A stretch of DNA of 64,000 bases from Pseudomonas sp. GOM6 (GTDB lineage: Bacteria; Pseudomonadota; Gammaproteobacteria; Pseudomonadales; Pseudomonadaceae): NCBI RefSeq assembly GCF_029537485.1, contig NZ_JARPUS010000019.1, positions 1 through 64,000 on the forward strand. The letters run 5' to 3'. Shown here piece after piece: positions 1 through 9,415 of this stretch (positions are counted from its first letter, which is position 1; every line of letters begins with the position of its first letter). Position numbers and translations under genes: made by a program. The notes beneath the pieces were generated by a model. It saw only the letters and a program-made list of their open reading frames with translations. It did no database searches and was not told where the DNA came from.

Positions 1-33
1 GTAACAGGGGTTCGAGTCCCCTAGGGGACGCCA
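1..33 (+). tRNA. tRNA-Glu, 3' part only
   Basis: The window opens inside a tRNA. The visible part is the T-arm (GGGGTTCGAGTCCCC), the 3' acceptor strand AGGGGAC, discriminator G and CCA. The 3' half matches my memory of Pseudomonas tRNA-Glu(TTC), which precedes tRNA-Gly at this locus in P. aeruginosa. The anticodon is outside the window, so identity rests on the 3' half and on context. Confidence 0.75.
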
Positions 34-34
34 T

Positions 35-110
<76 letters not shown>

Positions 111-118
111 AATTCACG

Positions 119-150
119 AAACGCCACCCATTCGGGTGGCGTTTTCGTTT
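119..150 (+). terminator. Rho-independent terminator of the tRNA transcript
   Basis: The stem ACGCCACCC / GGGTGGCGT (121-129 with 134-142) has a 4-base loop and is followed by a T-rich tract. It lies 10 bases after the tRNA-Gly CCA end. Confidence 0.85.
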
Positions 151-166
151 GTGCGCAACTGGCACA

Positions 167-201
167 GAAAAAGGCCCGCTCGGCATCGCCGGCGGGCCTT
201 T
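167..201 (-). terminator. Terminator for the minus-strand gene that follows
   Basis: The stem AAGGCCCGC / GCGGGCCTT (171-179 with 192-200) gives a hairpin followed by five T residues when read on the minus strand. It sits 15 bases past the stop codon of the 216-626 gene and separates it from the convergent tRNAs. Confidence 0.8.
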
Positions 202-215
202 TGCGTAGGCGGCGA

Positions 216-626
216 TCAGTGCTTGGCGCTGTCGCTGGGCAGGGTCAGCAGTTGCTTCTCGCGGTTCCAGTCGAAGGGCTCGTCGTTCTCTTCGGCTTCG
301 AAGCGACGCTCGTCAAGGCGCTGGAACAGTTCGATCTCTTCGTCCGGCATAAAGTGCAGGCAATCGCCGCCGAAGAACCACAGCAGGTCACGAGGCACCA
401 GGTGGGCCACTTGCGGGTAACGGTGGAACACCTGGCTGATGATGTCCTGGCCCAGGTACTGGCTACTCTCCGGGTCGACCGGCAGTTGCGCCAGCAACTC
501 GTCGAAACGCTCCAGGAACAGGGCGTGAGTATCGTCTTCCACCAGTTCAGCTTCGCCCAGGGCGACCAGAATGCCGCGCAGGTGGGCGAGCAGGGCGAGG
601 TGGTGGTCGAGGTAGGCAGTGGCCAT
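216..626 (-). CDS. PA2817-family protein of unknown function
   Basis: This 136-aa acidic soluble protein resembles the Pseudomonas PA2817 family in sequence and place (between fadE and the tRNA-Glu/Gly pair). It has no signal peptide or membrane segment. It appears mostly helical, with a central stretch around YPQVAHLVPRDLLWFFGGDCLH (residues 70-91, the family core) and an acidic C-terminal third. No catalytic motif is visible, and I know of no established function. It is read in the same direction as fadE, 61 bp downstream of it, so they may share a transcript; a terminator follows its stop. Confidence 0.8.
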   Translation of the reverse strand: MATAYLDHHLALLAHLRGILVALGEAELVEDDTHALFLERFDELLAQLPVDPESSQYLGQDIISQVFHRYPQVAHLVPRDLLWFFGGDCLHFMPDEEIELFQRLDERRFEAEENDEPFDWNREKQLLTLPSDSAKH

Positions 627-687
627 GGTGGGTGTCCTTTAACGCGAAAACAGGCGCGGAGTATAAGTCCCCGCGCCCGCGCTGTCG

Positions 688-3135
688 TCAGCGTACCTTT
701 GCGCGGCTGAGTTTCAGATCCTCCTTGGCGAAGTCATCAACGTCGATCACCTTGCGGCGGGCGTCCTCTGCTGCTTGCAGTTGTGCAGCGTCTTCGGCGC
801 TGAGCACCTTATGGCGCACGGCTGCGTCTATTAGGCTCTCCCCAGGGGCGGGCTGCAGCTGACCGTCACGTTCGGCCTTGTCCACCTTGCGGCGCAGGGC
901 TTTGCTGCTCTCCAGCAGCTCGATGGCCTGGCTGAGAGCGGCTACCGGATCATCTTGCTGGCTGGGACGGAAGCAGCCATCCAGCAGGTTTTCCAGTGCC
1001 GTATCACCGGGATTTCGACCGAGGATGGCCGCAATTTCGGCGTCCAGAGTGTCGTCCGGACCGCGATGCCGGCGGCCAAGGGGGAAGACCAGTACATGAA
1101 GCAGGCAGCCCAGCCAGCGGTTGGGGAAGTTCTCCAAGACGCCTTGCAGAGCATGTTCGGCTTTCTCCAGGTTTTCCTCCAGGGCCCAGCGAACCAGAGG
1201 CTGAAGTGCTTCGGGGTTACCCAGGTCGTGGTAGCGCTTGAGGGCGGCGCTGGCCAGATAGAGGTGGCTGAGCACGTCGCCCAGGCGGGCGGAGAGTCGC
1301 TCGCGGCGTTTCAGTTCGCCGCCGAGCAGCATCATGCTGCAGTCGGCTAGCAAGGCGAAGGCCGCGGCCAGACGATTGAGGCTGCGGAAATAGGGGCGAC
1401 TGAGGTTGTCACCTGGCACATCGCCAAAGCGGCTGAGCGTCAGACCCTGCAGCAGGGTGCCGGCGGCATTGCTCACGGCAAAGCCGACGTGACGCAGCAG
1501 CAGATCGTCGAACTCGACCAGCGCCTGCGCCTTGTCCTCGCGGTTTGCCAGGGCCATTTCATCGAGCACGAAGGGGTGGCAGCGAATAGCCCCCTGACCA
1601 AAGATCATCAGGTTACGCGAGAGGATGTTGGCGCCCTCCACGGTGATGGAGATCGGCGCGCCCTGCCAGGAGCGTCCCAGGTAGTTGCTCGGGCCCATGA
1701 TGATGCCCTTGCCGCCGTGGATGTCCATGGCGTGGCCGATGCATTCGCGCCCGCGCTCGGTCAGGAGGTACTTGAGGATGGCCGAGAGCACCGAGGGTTT
1801 TTCGCCCAGGTCGACGGCACTGGCCGTCAGGCGACGAGCGGCGTCCATCATCCAGGCATTGCCGCCAATGCGTGCCAGGGCTTCCTGGATGCCTTCGAAG
1901 GCGGCCAGTGGTACGCCGAACTGCTCGCGTACCCGGCTGTACTGGCCGCTGACCAGGCTGGAAAACTTGGCGGCTCCGGTACCGCCGGCTGGCAGGGAGA
2001 TGGAGCGGCCGACCGACAGGCAGTTCATCAGCATCATCCAGCCCTTGCCGAGGTATTCCGGCCCGCCGATCAGGTAGTCCAGCGGCACGAACACGTTTTT
2101 GCCGGCGTTGGGGCCGTTCATGAAGGCCGCACCCAGCGGCAGGTGGCGACGGCCAATTTCCACGCCGGGCGTGTCGGTAGGAATCAGCGCGAGGCTGATG
2201 CCCAGGTCTTCTTTCTCACCGAGCAGGTGATCCGGGTCGTACGCCTTGAAAGCCAAGCCCAGCAGGGTGGCAATGGGGCCAAGGGTGATGTAGCGCTTTT
2301 CCCAGGTCAGGCGCAGGCCGATGACTTCTTCACCGTTCCACTGGCCCTTGCAGACGATGCCGGTGTCCGGCATGGCGCCGGCGTCGGAGCCAGCCAGCGG
2401 GCCGGTCAGCGCGAAGCAGGGGATCTCTTCACCGCTCGCCAGGCGCGGCAGGTAGTGCTGGCGCTGCTCATCGGTGCCGTAGTGCAACAGCAACTCGGCC
2501 GGGCCCAGGGAGTTGGGCACCATCACGGTGGAGGCCAGGTCGCCGGAGCGGGTGGCGAGCTTCATCACCACCTGGGAGTGGGCGAACGCGGTAAAACCCT
2601 TGCCGCCATATTCCTTGGGAATGATCAGGCCGAAGAAGCCATGCGCCTTGATGTGTTTCCAGGCCTTGTCGGGCAGGTCCAGGTGCTGGCCGATATCCCA
2701 GTCGCTGACCATGGCGCACAGCTCTTCCACTGGGCCGTCGATAAAGGCCTGCTCCTCCTCCGTGAGTCGGGTCGTGGGGTAATCGAGCAGTACCTGCCAA
2801 TCCGGTTTGCCACTGAACAACTGGCCATCCCACCACACGGTGCCGGCCTCGATGGCTTCACGCTCGGTATTCGACATCGGCGGCAGGACTTTCTGGAACC
2901 AGGTGAACAAGGGGCCGGTGATGGTCTTGCGGCGCAGTTCGGGAAGGAACAGCGGCACGGCGACGCCGAGCCAGAGCAGCCACAGGATCAACAACGCCCA
3001 ACCCGGTGCATCGCCAGAGAGGGCGAGCAGGCTCAGAAAAACGGCGACCAGGGTTAGCGAGACGGGCACGGAAACGCGCCGATAGGCCAGCGCGGCCACA
3101 CCGATGACAAGCAGCAACAACCAGACAGCCAGCAT
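688..3135 (-). CDS. fadE: FadE-type acyl-CoA dehydrogenase
   Basis: FadE performs the first step of fatty-acid beta-oxidation, oxidising acyl-CoA to trans-2-enoyl-CoA with FAD. The 815-aa length is typical of the large FadE class. Residues 1-60 hold two hydrophobic segments for inner-membrane attachment. An FxxTGPLAGSDAG region (near 238-250) matches the FAD/substrate-binding part, and SITVEGAN (near 500) carries the glutamate expected as the catalytic base. A C-terminal domain of about 250 residues follows, as in E. coli FadE. The ATG at 3135 is preceded by GGAGG with 7-base spacing. It is the P. aeruginosa PA2815 counterpart by position. The strand-opposite long reading frames are GC-driven artefacts. 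Confidence 0.96.
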   Translation of the reverse strand: MLAVWLLLLVIGVAALAYRRVSVPVSLTLVAVFLSLLALSGDAPGWALLILWLLWLGVAVPLFLPELRRKTITGPLFTWFQKVLPPMSNTEREAIEAGTVWWDGQLFSGKPDWQVLLDYPTTRLTEEEQAFIDGPVEELCAMVSDWDIGQHLDLPDKAWKHIKAHGFFGLIIPKEYGGKGFTAFAHSQVVMKLATRSGDLASTVMVPNSLGPAELLLHYGTDEQRQHYLPRLASGEEIPCFALTGPLAGSDAGAMPDTGIVCKGQWNGEEVIGLRLTWEKRYITLGPIATLLGLAFKAYDPDHLLGEKEDLGISLALIPTDTPGVEIGRRHLPLGAAFMNGPNAGKNVFVPLDYLIGGPEYLGKGWMMLMNCLSVGRSISLPAGGTGAAKFSSLVSGQYSRVREQFGVPLAAFEGIQEALARIGGNAWMMDAARRLTASAVDLGEKPSVLSAILKYLLTERGRECIGHAMDIHGGKGIIMGPSNYLGRSWQGAPISITVEGANILSRNLMIFGQGAIRCHPFVLDEMALANREDKAQALVEFDDLLLRHVGFAVSNAAGTLLQGLTLSRFGDVPGDNLSRPYFRSLNRLAAAFALLADCSMMLLGGELKRRERLSARLGDVLSHLYLASAALKRYHDLGNPEALQPLVRWALEENLEKAEHALQGVLENFPNRWLGCLLHVLVFPLGRRHRGPDDTLDAEIAAILGRNPGDTALENLLDGCFRPSQQDDPVAALSQAIELLESSKALRRKVDKAERDGQLQPAPGESLIDAAVRHKVLSAEDAAQLQAAEDARRKVIDVDDFAKEDLKLSRAKVR

Positions 3136-3445
3136 GCGTAATCCTCCATGAGCCCGGCCCCATGAGTGGGGCCGGCGGGTGCGGCAGGCACGCGCAGTGA
3201 GTGTGGGTGCGCTCGCCGCTTGGTGGTAGTGACAACCCTCAGGGTAGACCGTTCAGTTGGCCTCGCTGGTGTGTGGCGAATAATCGAGCCTGTTGATAAT
3301 CAAGATTGGTGATTACGACTTCATGATTGGCCCCGGCCTTGATAGGGTGCCGGGCAGTGATCGTGCTCTCGCCGAAACATCTGGTTGCATTGGCGGCGGT
3401 AGCGGCGTATCAAACCTTTCTCTTTTCGCAAGGCTTGTACTGTTC
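3136..3445. other. Intergenic region between divergent fadE and the ABC exporter
   Basis: No gene is supported in these 310 bp. A GC-rich hairpin, CCGGCCCC / GGGGCCGG (3154-3161 with 3168-3175), lies in the expected fadE 5' leader. The remainder should hold divergent promoters. An A/T-rich stretch (3280-3325) is the most promoter-like part, but I cannot assign -35/-10 boxes with confidence. Confidence 0.5.
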
Positions 3446-4381
3446 ATGAGTAGCGCACTGTCCATCCGGCAGCTCACCAAGACCTACGCCAACGGCTTTC
3501 AAGCCCTCAAGGGCATTGACCTTGAGGTCGCTGAGGGCGACTTTTTTGCCCTGCTCGGTCCCAACGGTGCGGGCAAGTCCACGACCATCGGCATCCTCTC
3601 CACCTTGGTGAATAAGAGCGGCGGCACGGTTAGCGTCTTTGGTCACGACCTGGATCGCGACCCCTCCGGCCTCAAGCGCTGCCTGGGCGTGGTGCCGCAG
3701 GAGTTCAACTTCAGTCAGTTCGAGAAGGTCTTCGACATTGTCGTGACCCAGGCCGGTTACTACGGTATCCCGCAGAAAGTGGCGCAGGCCCGTGCCGAGC
3801 AGTACCTGACCCAGCTCGGCCTGTGGGACAAGCGCAACGAAGCTGCACGCATGCTCTCCGGTGGCATGAAGCGGCGCCTGATGATCGCCCGCGCGCTGGT
3901 GCACGAGCCGCGCCTGCTGATCCTCGACGAGCCCACGGCCGGCGTGGATATCGAGCTGCGTCGCTCGATGTGGAGCTTCCTCACCGAGCTGAACCAGAAG
4001 GGCATCACCATCATTCTCACCACGCACTATCTGGAGGAGGCGGAACAGCTGTGCCGCCACATCGGCATCATCGACCACGGCCAGATCGTCGAGAACACCA
4101 GCATGAAGGCCCTGCTCAAGACCCTGCACGTGGAAACCTTTCTGCTCGATCTCAAGGAGTCGCTGCTGGTGCCGCCTCAGCTGGCGGGCTACCCGGCCAG
4201 CCTGGTCGACCACCACACCCTGGAGGTGCAGGTGGAGAAGAGCCTGGGCGTCACCGAGCTGTTCCGCCAGCTGGCGGCGCAGAACATCGAAGTGCTGAGC
4301 ATGCGCAACAAGAGTAACCGTCTCGAGGAGCTGTTCGTGTCCCTGGTCGAGAAGAACCTGGCGAAGAAGGTGGCGCAATGA
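3446..4381 (+). CDS. ABC transporter ATP-binding protein (ABC-2 exporter)
   Basis: A 311-aa ATPase of the DrrA/CcmA-like exporter group. Walker A GPNGAGKST (from residue 38), signature LSGGMKRRL (from about 136), Walker B LLILDEPTAGVD (about 157-168) and the switch histidine in TTHYLEEAEQ are all intact. The C-terminal 90 residues form the extra domain usual in this group. I start at the ATG at 3446; upstream in-frame codons lack a ribosome site and similarity. The stop overlaps the permease start by 4 bases (ATGA), so the two are translationally coupled. It corresponds to P. aeruginosa PA2812. The substrate is unknown. Confidence 0.93.
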   Translation: MSSALSIRQLTKTYANGFQALKGIDLEVAEGDFFALLGPNGAGKSTTIGILSTLVNKSGGTVSVFGHDLDRDPSGLKRCLGVVPQEFNFSQFEKVFDIVVTQAGYYGIPQKVAQARAEQYLTQLGLWDKRNEAARMLSGGMKRRLMIARALVHEPRLLILDEPTAGVDIELRRSMWSFLTELNQKGITIILTTHYLEEAEQLCRHIGIIDHGQIVENTSMKALLKTLHVETFLLDLKESLLVPPQLAGYPASLVDHHTLEVQVEKSLGVTELFRQLAAQNIEVLSMRNKSNRLEELFVSLVEKNLAKKVAQ

Positions 4382-5157
4382 GTCCGGAACTCAGCTCCAA
4401 CTGGATCGCCCTGCAAACCATCGTGCGCCGCGAAGTGCGGCGCTTCATGCGCATCTGGGCGCAGACCCTGCTGCCGCCGGCCATCACCATGGCCCTGTAC
4501 TTTGTCATCTTCGGCCGCCTGATCGGCCGCCAGGTCGGCGGCGTGGGGCAGTACTCCTACATGGAGTTCATCGTCCCCGGCCTGATCATGATGTCGGTGA
4601 TCACCAACTCCTACAGCAACGTGGTGTCGAGCTTCTTCTCCAGCAAGTTCCAGCGCAACGTCGAGGAACTGCTGGTGTCGCCGGTATCGCCGCACACCAT
4701 CCTCATCGGCTACACCATCGGCGGCGCGCTGCGCGGCCTGGCGGTGGCCTTTATCGTCACCCTGCTGTCGCTGTTCTTCACCCACCTGCAGGTCCATCAC
4801 CTGGGCGTGACGGTGCTGGTGATTCTGCTCACCGCGATTACCTTCTCGCTGGGCGGTTTCATCAACGCGGTATTCGCGCGCAACTTCGACGACATCTCGA
4901 TCATCCCGACCTTCGTGCTGACGCCGCTGACCTACCTGGGCGGGGTGTTCTACTCCATCAGCCTGTTGCCGGAGTTCTGGCAGCACGTGTCGCTGGCCAA
5001 CCCCATCCTGCACATGGTCAACGCCTTCCGCTACGGCATCCTCGGCGTGTCCGACATCAATATCGGCATCGCCATCGGCATGATGCTGCTGGCCAGCACG
5101 GTGCTCTATATCGTCTGCATCCGCCTGCTGCAGAGCGGCCGCGGCATGCGCCAGTAA
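4378..5157 (+). CDS. ABC-2 type permease
   Basis: A 259-aa inner-membrane protein with about six hydrophobic helices, the ABC-2 membrane family partner of the preceding ATPase. The conserved loop-helix signature region NPILHMVNAFRYGILG sits near the C-terminus, as in NodJ/YadH-type permeases. It overlaps the ATPase gene by four bases. It is the PA2811 counterpart. YadH-like pairs are annotated as multidrug or polysaccharide exporters, but nothing here identifies the cargo. Confidence 0.92.
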   Translation: MSPELSSNWIALQTIVRREVRRFMRIWAQTLLPPAITMALYFVIFGRLIGRQVGGVGQYSYMEFIVPGLIMMSVITNSYSNVVSSFFSSKFQRNVEELLVSPVSPHTILIGYTIGGALRGLAVAFIVTLLSLFFTHLQVHHLGVTVLVILLTAITFSLGGFINAVFARNFDDISIIPTFVLTPLTYLGGVFYSISLLPEFWQHVSLANPILHMVNAFRYGILGVSDINIGIAIGMMLLASTVLYIVCIRLLQSGRGMRQ

Positions 5158-5238
5158 GCATTGGGTAACATTTAAGATGCTCGGCAAGCCCGGGAGGCAT
5201 CGCTAAACTCGACCGCTTGGACAACAAGAGGTCGCTCG

Positions 5239-6267
5239 ATGACAATCCGCCACCGCCATGCCCTGTTCATCGCCTCCCTGCTCGTCATTACCGCGCCTGC
5301 GGCTCTGGCCGAGCGACCTCCGCGGGTGGAAGTGGTGCAGCCCGAGCGGGCGCTGGTGCGTGACGAGCTGGTGACCTTCGGCTCGCTGCGTTCGGATGAG
5401 TCGACCATGATCCGCCCGGAGGTCGACGGCCGTGTCGCCAGCCTGCAGTTCCGTGAGGGCCAGGCGGTCAAGGCCGGCGATCTGCTGGTCAGCCTGGATG
5501 ATGCCATCGCCCGAGCCGAGCTGGCCCAGGCCCGCGCCAACCTGGATCTGGCCGACAAGAGCTTCGAACGCACGCAGATGCTGTTCAAGCGCGGCGCCAG
5601 CAATGCGCAGACCCTCGATGAGGCCCAGTCGCAGCTGCAGGCGGCGCGTGCCAGTCTGGCCCTGGCCCAGGCTCGCCTGGACAAGACGCAGATCCGCGCA
5701 CCCTACGACGGTGTGCTCGGCCTGCGCCTGGTCAGCGTGGGCGACTACCTCAGCGCCGGCGACGATATCGTCAACCTGGAAGTGCTCGACCCGCTCAAGG
5801 TGGACTTCCGCATCCCGCAGAAGGCGGTCAGCCAGGTGCGCCTGGGCCAGGCCATCGAGCTGAGCCTGGACGCCTATCCCGGCGAGCGATTCCGTGGCGA
5901 AATCATCGCCCTCAACCCGCGTCTGGACGAAGTCGGCCGCAGCCAGGCGCTGCGCGCGCAGGTGGCCAATGCCGACCAGCGCCTCAAGCCCGGGCAGTTC
6001 GTCAAGGTCTCGGTGATCCTCGCCGAGCGCCCGCAGGCCTTGCTGATTCCGGAAGAGGCGGTGATGCCGCTGGGCCAGTTGCTGTTCGTCAATCTGGTGG
6101 TGGACGGCAAGGTCGAACGCCGGCAGATCCGCCTGGGCCAGCGCCAGCGCGGCAAGGCCGAGGTGGTCGAGGGCCTGGATGGCAGCGAGACGCTGATCAG
6201 CGCCGGCTGGCAGAAGGTTGCGCCGGGCCGCGAGGTGCGCAGCGAGCCGCGGGGTGAGGCGCCATGA
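5239..6267 (+). CDS. RND efflux periplasmic adaptor (membrane fusion protein)
   Basis: A 342-aa adaptor that would link the inner-membrane RND pump to an outer-membrane channel. A Sec signal peptide ends around residue 24 (ALA|ERPP). A first barrel-sandwich half follows (PEVDGRVASLQFREGQAVKAGD, 55-76), then a helical hairpin coiled coil (about 85-145), the returning lipoyl half (IRAPYDGVLGLR) and the beta-barrel/membrane-proximal domains. There is no lipobox, so it is probably a soluble periplasmic adaptor rather than a lipoprotein. Its stop overlaps the RND pump start by 4 bases. Confidence 0.92.
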   Translation: MTIRHRHALFIASLLVITAPAALAERPPRVEVVQPERALVRDELVTFGSLRSDESTMIRPEVDGRVASLQFREGQAVKAGDLLVSLDDAIARAELAQARANLDLADKSFERTQMLFKRGASNAQTLDEAQSQLQAARASLALAQARLDKTQIRAPYDGVLGLRLVSVGDYLSAGDDIVNLEVLDPLKVDFRIPQKAVSQVRLGQAIELSLDAYPGERFRGEIIALNPRLDEVGRSQALRAQVANADQRLKPGQFVKVSVILAERPQALLIPEEAVMPLGQLLFVNLVVDGKVERRQIRLGQRQRGKAEVVEGLDGSETLISAGWQKVAPGREVRSEPRGEAP

Positions 6268-9200
6268 CCCTCTCCGATATCTGCATCCGCCGGCCGGTGT
6301 TTGCCACCGTGCTGTCGCTGATCATCGTGCTGCTCGGCCTGCTGGCCTATCAGCGCCTGGCGGTGCGCGAATACCCCAACATCGACGTGCCGATCGTCAC
6401 GGTCAACGTCAGCTATCCCGGTGCCAGCCCGGAGATCATGGAGTCGCAGGTCGCCCAGCCGGTCGAGGACGTGCTGTCGGGCATCGAGGGCCTGGACTTC
6501 GTCAGCTCCATCAGCCGCTCGGAGAACACCCAGATCACCGCGCAGTTCCGCCTCGGCACGGACTCCGACGAGGCGGCCAACGACGTACGCGACCGCCTGG
6601 GCCGGGTGCGCAGCCTGCTGCCGGACGAGATCGACGAGCCCATGGTGCAGAAGGTCGAGGCCGACGCCCAGCCGGTGATCTGGCTGGCCTTCTACAGCGA
6701 GCGCTTCTCCGCCATGGAGATCACCGACGTGATCGAACGGGTGGTGCAGGATCGCCTGCAGACCATTCCCGGCGTGTCCGAGGTGCTGATCCGGGGGGCA
6801 CGCACCTATGCCATGCGCATCTGGCTCGATCCGGAGAAACTGGCCGCGCATGACCTTACGGTGCAGGACGTGGAGGACGCCCTGCGCCGGCAGAACGTGG
6901 AGATTCCCGCCGGGCGCATCGAGTCGGTGCAGCGCGAGTTCTCGGTGCTGGCGGAGACCGACCTGAAGACCCCCGAGGAGTTCAACCAGCTGATCCTCGA
7001 CGACTCGCGCGGCTACCTGCTGCGCCTGTCCGATGTCGGTCATGCCGAAATCGGCGCCGCCGACGAGCGTACCCTGGCGCGTTTCAACGGCCGTTCGGCG
7101 TTGGCGGTGGGCCTGATCAAGCAGGCCACGGCCAACCCACTGGACATCTCCGATGGCCTGGAGCAGGCGCTGCCCAGCCTGCGCAAGCTGCTGCCCGAAG
7201 GCATGCAGATGCAGGTGTCGAACGACAACTCGCAGTTCATCCGCGAGTCGATCAGCAACGTCTACACCACCATCTGGGAAGCGGTGCTGCTGGTCATCCT
7301 GATCATCTTCCTGTTCCTGCGCTCGCTGCGCGCCACGCTGATCCCGCTGGTGACCATCCCGGTGTCGCTGATCGGCGCCTGTGCGCTGATGGCGCTGATG
7401 GGCTTTTCCATCAACACCCTGACCCTGCTGGCCATGGTGCTGGCCATCGGCCTGGTGGTGGACGATGCCATCGTCGTGCTGGAGAACATCCACCGGCACA
7501 TCGAGCAGGGCATGCGCCCGCTGCAGGCGGCCTTTGTCGGCAGCCGCGAGATCGCCTTCCCGGTGATCGCCATGACCCTGACCCTGGCCGCGGTGTATGC
7601 GCCGATCGGCTTTATGCAGGGCACGACGGGAAAACTCTTTACCGAATTCGCCTGGACCCTGGCTGGCGCCGTGCTGGTGTCCGGCTTCGTTGCCCTGACC
7701 CTGTCGCCGATGATGTGCGCCCACCTGCTCAAGGCACACTCGCCGCAGCAGCACCACAGCCGCCTGTACAACCTCATCGAGCACGGCCTGGAGCGGCTGA
7801 ACCAGGTCTATGGGCACCTGCTGCAGCGGGTACTGCGCGCCTGGTGGCTGGTGCTGGTGGTGCTGGCGGCGATGCTCGCCCTGTGCGCCTGGCTGTTCCT
7901 CGGCCTGCGCAGCGAACTGGCGCCGACCGAGGATACCGGCACCATCGTCGGCTCGATCAACGGCCCGGACGGCGCCACCCTCGGCTACACCAGCCGCTAC
8001 GCTAAGCAGCTGGAGGAGGCCTATGCCGCCATCCCCGAGACCAACCGCTACATGGTCATCGTCGGCTTCCCCACGGTGGCCCAGGGCCTGTCGTTCATGA
8101 AGCTGGAGGACTGGGACGAGCGTGAGCGCAGCCAGTTCGAGATTCGTGACGAGCTGCTGCCCAAGCTGCAGGATATTCCCGGCGTGCGCGCCTTCCCGAT
8201 CAACCGGCCGCCGCTGGGGCAGAGTGCGCGCAACCAGCCGGTCAACTTCGTGATCCGTTCCTCGCTGGAGTACGCCGAGCTGCAACCCTACGTCGAGCAG
8301 CTGCTGGCCGAGGTGCGCGACTACCCGGGCCTGGAGAGCCTGGACAGCGACCTCAAGCTCAACACGCCGCAGCTCAAGGTCACGGTCAACCGCGAGCAGG
8401 CGGTGGCGGTGGGGACCGACGTGGCCACCATCGGTCGCAGCCTGGAGAGCCTGTTCGGCAGCCGCCAGGTGACCCGCTTCAAGCAGAACGGCGAGCAGTA
8501 CGACGTGCTGGTGCAGCTGCAGGACGTCGACCGCAGCAACCCGGACGACCTCAACCGCGTCTACGTGCGTGGTCGCGACGGCAGCATGGTGCAGCTGTCC
8601 AACCTGATCGAGGTGCGCGAGACGGTGGCGCCGCGCGAGCTCAACCACTTCAACCAGCTGCGCGCGGTGACGGTCACCGCCAACGTCGGCTCCGGCTACA
8701 CCCTGGGCCAGGCGCTGGATCACCTGGAGGAGAGGGCACGGGCGATCTTCCCGCCCGACACCCAGTTCGACTACACCGGCACCTCGCGCGACTTCAAGGA
8801 GTCCGAGAGCGGGGTGGCGCTGATCTTCGTGCTGGCCCTGGTGTTCATCTTCCTGGTGCTGGCGGCCCAGTTCGAGAGCTTCCTCGACCCGCTGATCATC
8901 CTGTTCAGCGTGCCGCTGTCGATGGCCGGCGCACTGCTGGCGCTGACCCTGTTCGGCGGCACCCTGAACATCTACTCGCAGGTCGGCCTGGTCACTCTGA
9001 TCGGCCTGATCACCAAGCACGGCATCCTTATCGTCGAGTTCGCCAACCACCTGCTGCGCGAGGGCCGCGAACTGGGCGAAGCGGTGCTGGAGGCGGCGCT
9101 GCAGCGCCTGCGGCCGATCCTGATGACCACTGGCGCCATGGTCCTCGGCGCGGTGCCGCTAGCTATCGCCAGCGGTGCCGGTGCCGAGAGCCGCCAGCAG

Positions 9201-9332
9201 ATCGGCATGGTCATCGTCGGTGGCCTGTTGGTGGGCACCTTCTTCACCCTGTTCGTGGTGCCGACCCTGTATATGCTGCTGCGCCGCTGGCGGCCAATCG
9301 CCCAGCCCAGCGCGGAACTGGCGCAACACTAG
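6264..9332 (+). CDS. RND efflux transporter, inner-membrane pump
   Basis: A 1022-aa HAE1-type pump with 12 expected transmembrane helices and two large periplasmic loops. TM4 carries the proton-relay Asp pair (GLVVDDAIVVLENI, near 400) and TM10 the conserved lysine (LITKHGILIVEFAN, near 915). The N-terminal TM1 motif DICIRRPVFATVLSL is typical. No outer-membrane channel gene follows, so the pair must use an OprM/TolC-like channel encoded elsewhere. This pump is not at the equivalent P. aeruginosa position as I remember it, so it is probably a lineage-specific insertion. Substrates cannot be predicted. Confidence 0.94.
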   Translation: MTLSDICIRRPVFATVLSLIIVLLGLLAYQRLAVREYPNIDVPIVTVNVSYPGASPEIMESQVAQPVEDVLSGIEGLDFVSSISRSENTQITAQFRLGTDSDEAANDVRDRLGRVRSLLPDEIDEPMVQKVEADAQPVIWLAFYSERFSAMEITDVIERVVQDRLQTIPGVSEVLIRGARTYAMRIWLDPEKLAAHDLTVQDVEDALRRQNVEIPAGRIESVQREFSVLAETDLKTPEEFNQLILDDSRGYLLRLSDVGHAEIGAADERTLARFNGRSALAVGLIKQATANPLDISDGLEQALPSLRKLLPEGMQMQVSNDNSQFIRESISNVYTTIWEAVLLVILIIFLFLRSLRATLIPLVTIPVSLIGACALMALMGFSINTLTLLAMVLAIGLVVDDAIVVLENIHRHIEQGMRPLQAAFVGSREIAFPVIAMTLTLAAVYAPIGFMQGTTGKLFTEFAWTLAGAVLVSGFVALTLSPMMCAHLLKAHSPQQHHSRLYNLIEHGLERLNQVYGHLLQRVLRAWWLVLVVLAAMLALCAWLFLGLRSELAPTEDTGTIVGSINGPDGATLGYTSRYAKQLEEAYAAIPETNRYMVIVGFPTVAQGLSFMKLEDWDERERSQFEIRDELLPKLQDIPGVRAFPINRPPLGQSARNQPVNFVIRSSLEYAELQPYVEQLLAEVRDYPGLESLDSDLKLNTPQLKVTVNREQAVAVGTDVATIGRSLESLFGSRQVTRFKQNGEQYDVLVQLQDVDRSNPDDLNRVYVRGRDGSMVQLSNLIEVRETVAPRELNHFNQLRAVTVTANVGSGYTLGQALDHLEERARAIFPPDTQFDYTGTSRDFKESESGVALIFVLALVFIFLVLAAQFESFLDPLIILFSVPLSMAGALLALTLFGGTLNIYSQVGLVTLIGLITKHGILIVEFANHLLREGRELGEAVLEAALQRLRPILMTTGAMVLGAVPLAIASGAGAESRQQIGMVIVGGLLVGTFFTLFVVPTLYMLLRRWRPIAQPSAELAQH

Positions 9333-9415
9333 TGGGGCCGTTGGTCGCGGCAGCTTGCGGGTGAGCCCCCAGCGGCTATGCCTGTAACAGGCATCGTTCG
9401 CAGGGAGGCTGATCC

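Noticed and set aside
1489..3057. 522-codon plus-strand frame opposite fadE
   Set aside because: GC-driven shadow of fadE without any recognised domain.
5874..9050. Very long minus-strand open frame opposite the RND pump genes
   Set aside because: GC-rich codon bias on the real strand leaves the opposite frame open; composition is Gln/His/Asp-rich with no homology or ribosome site.
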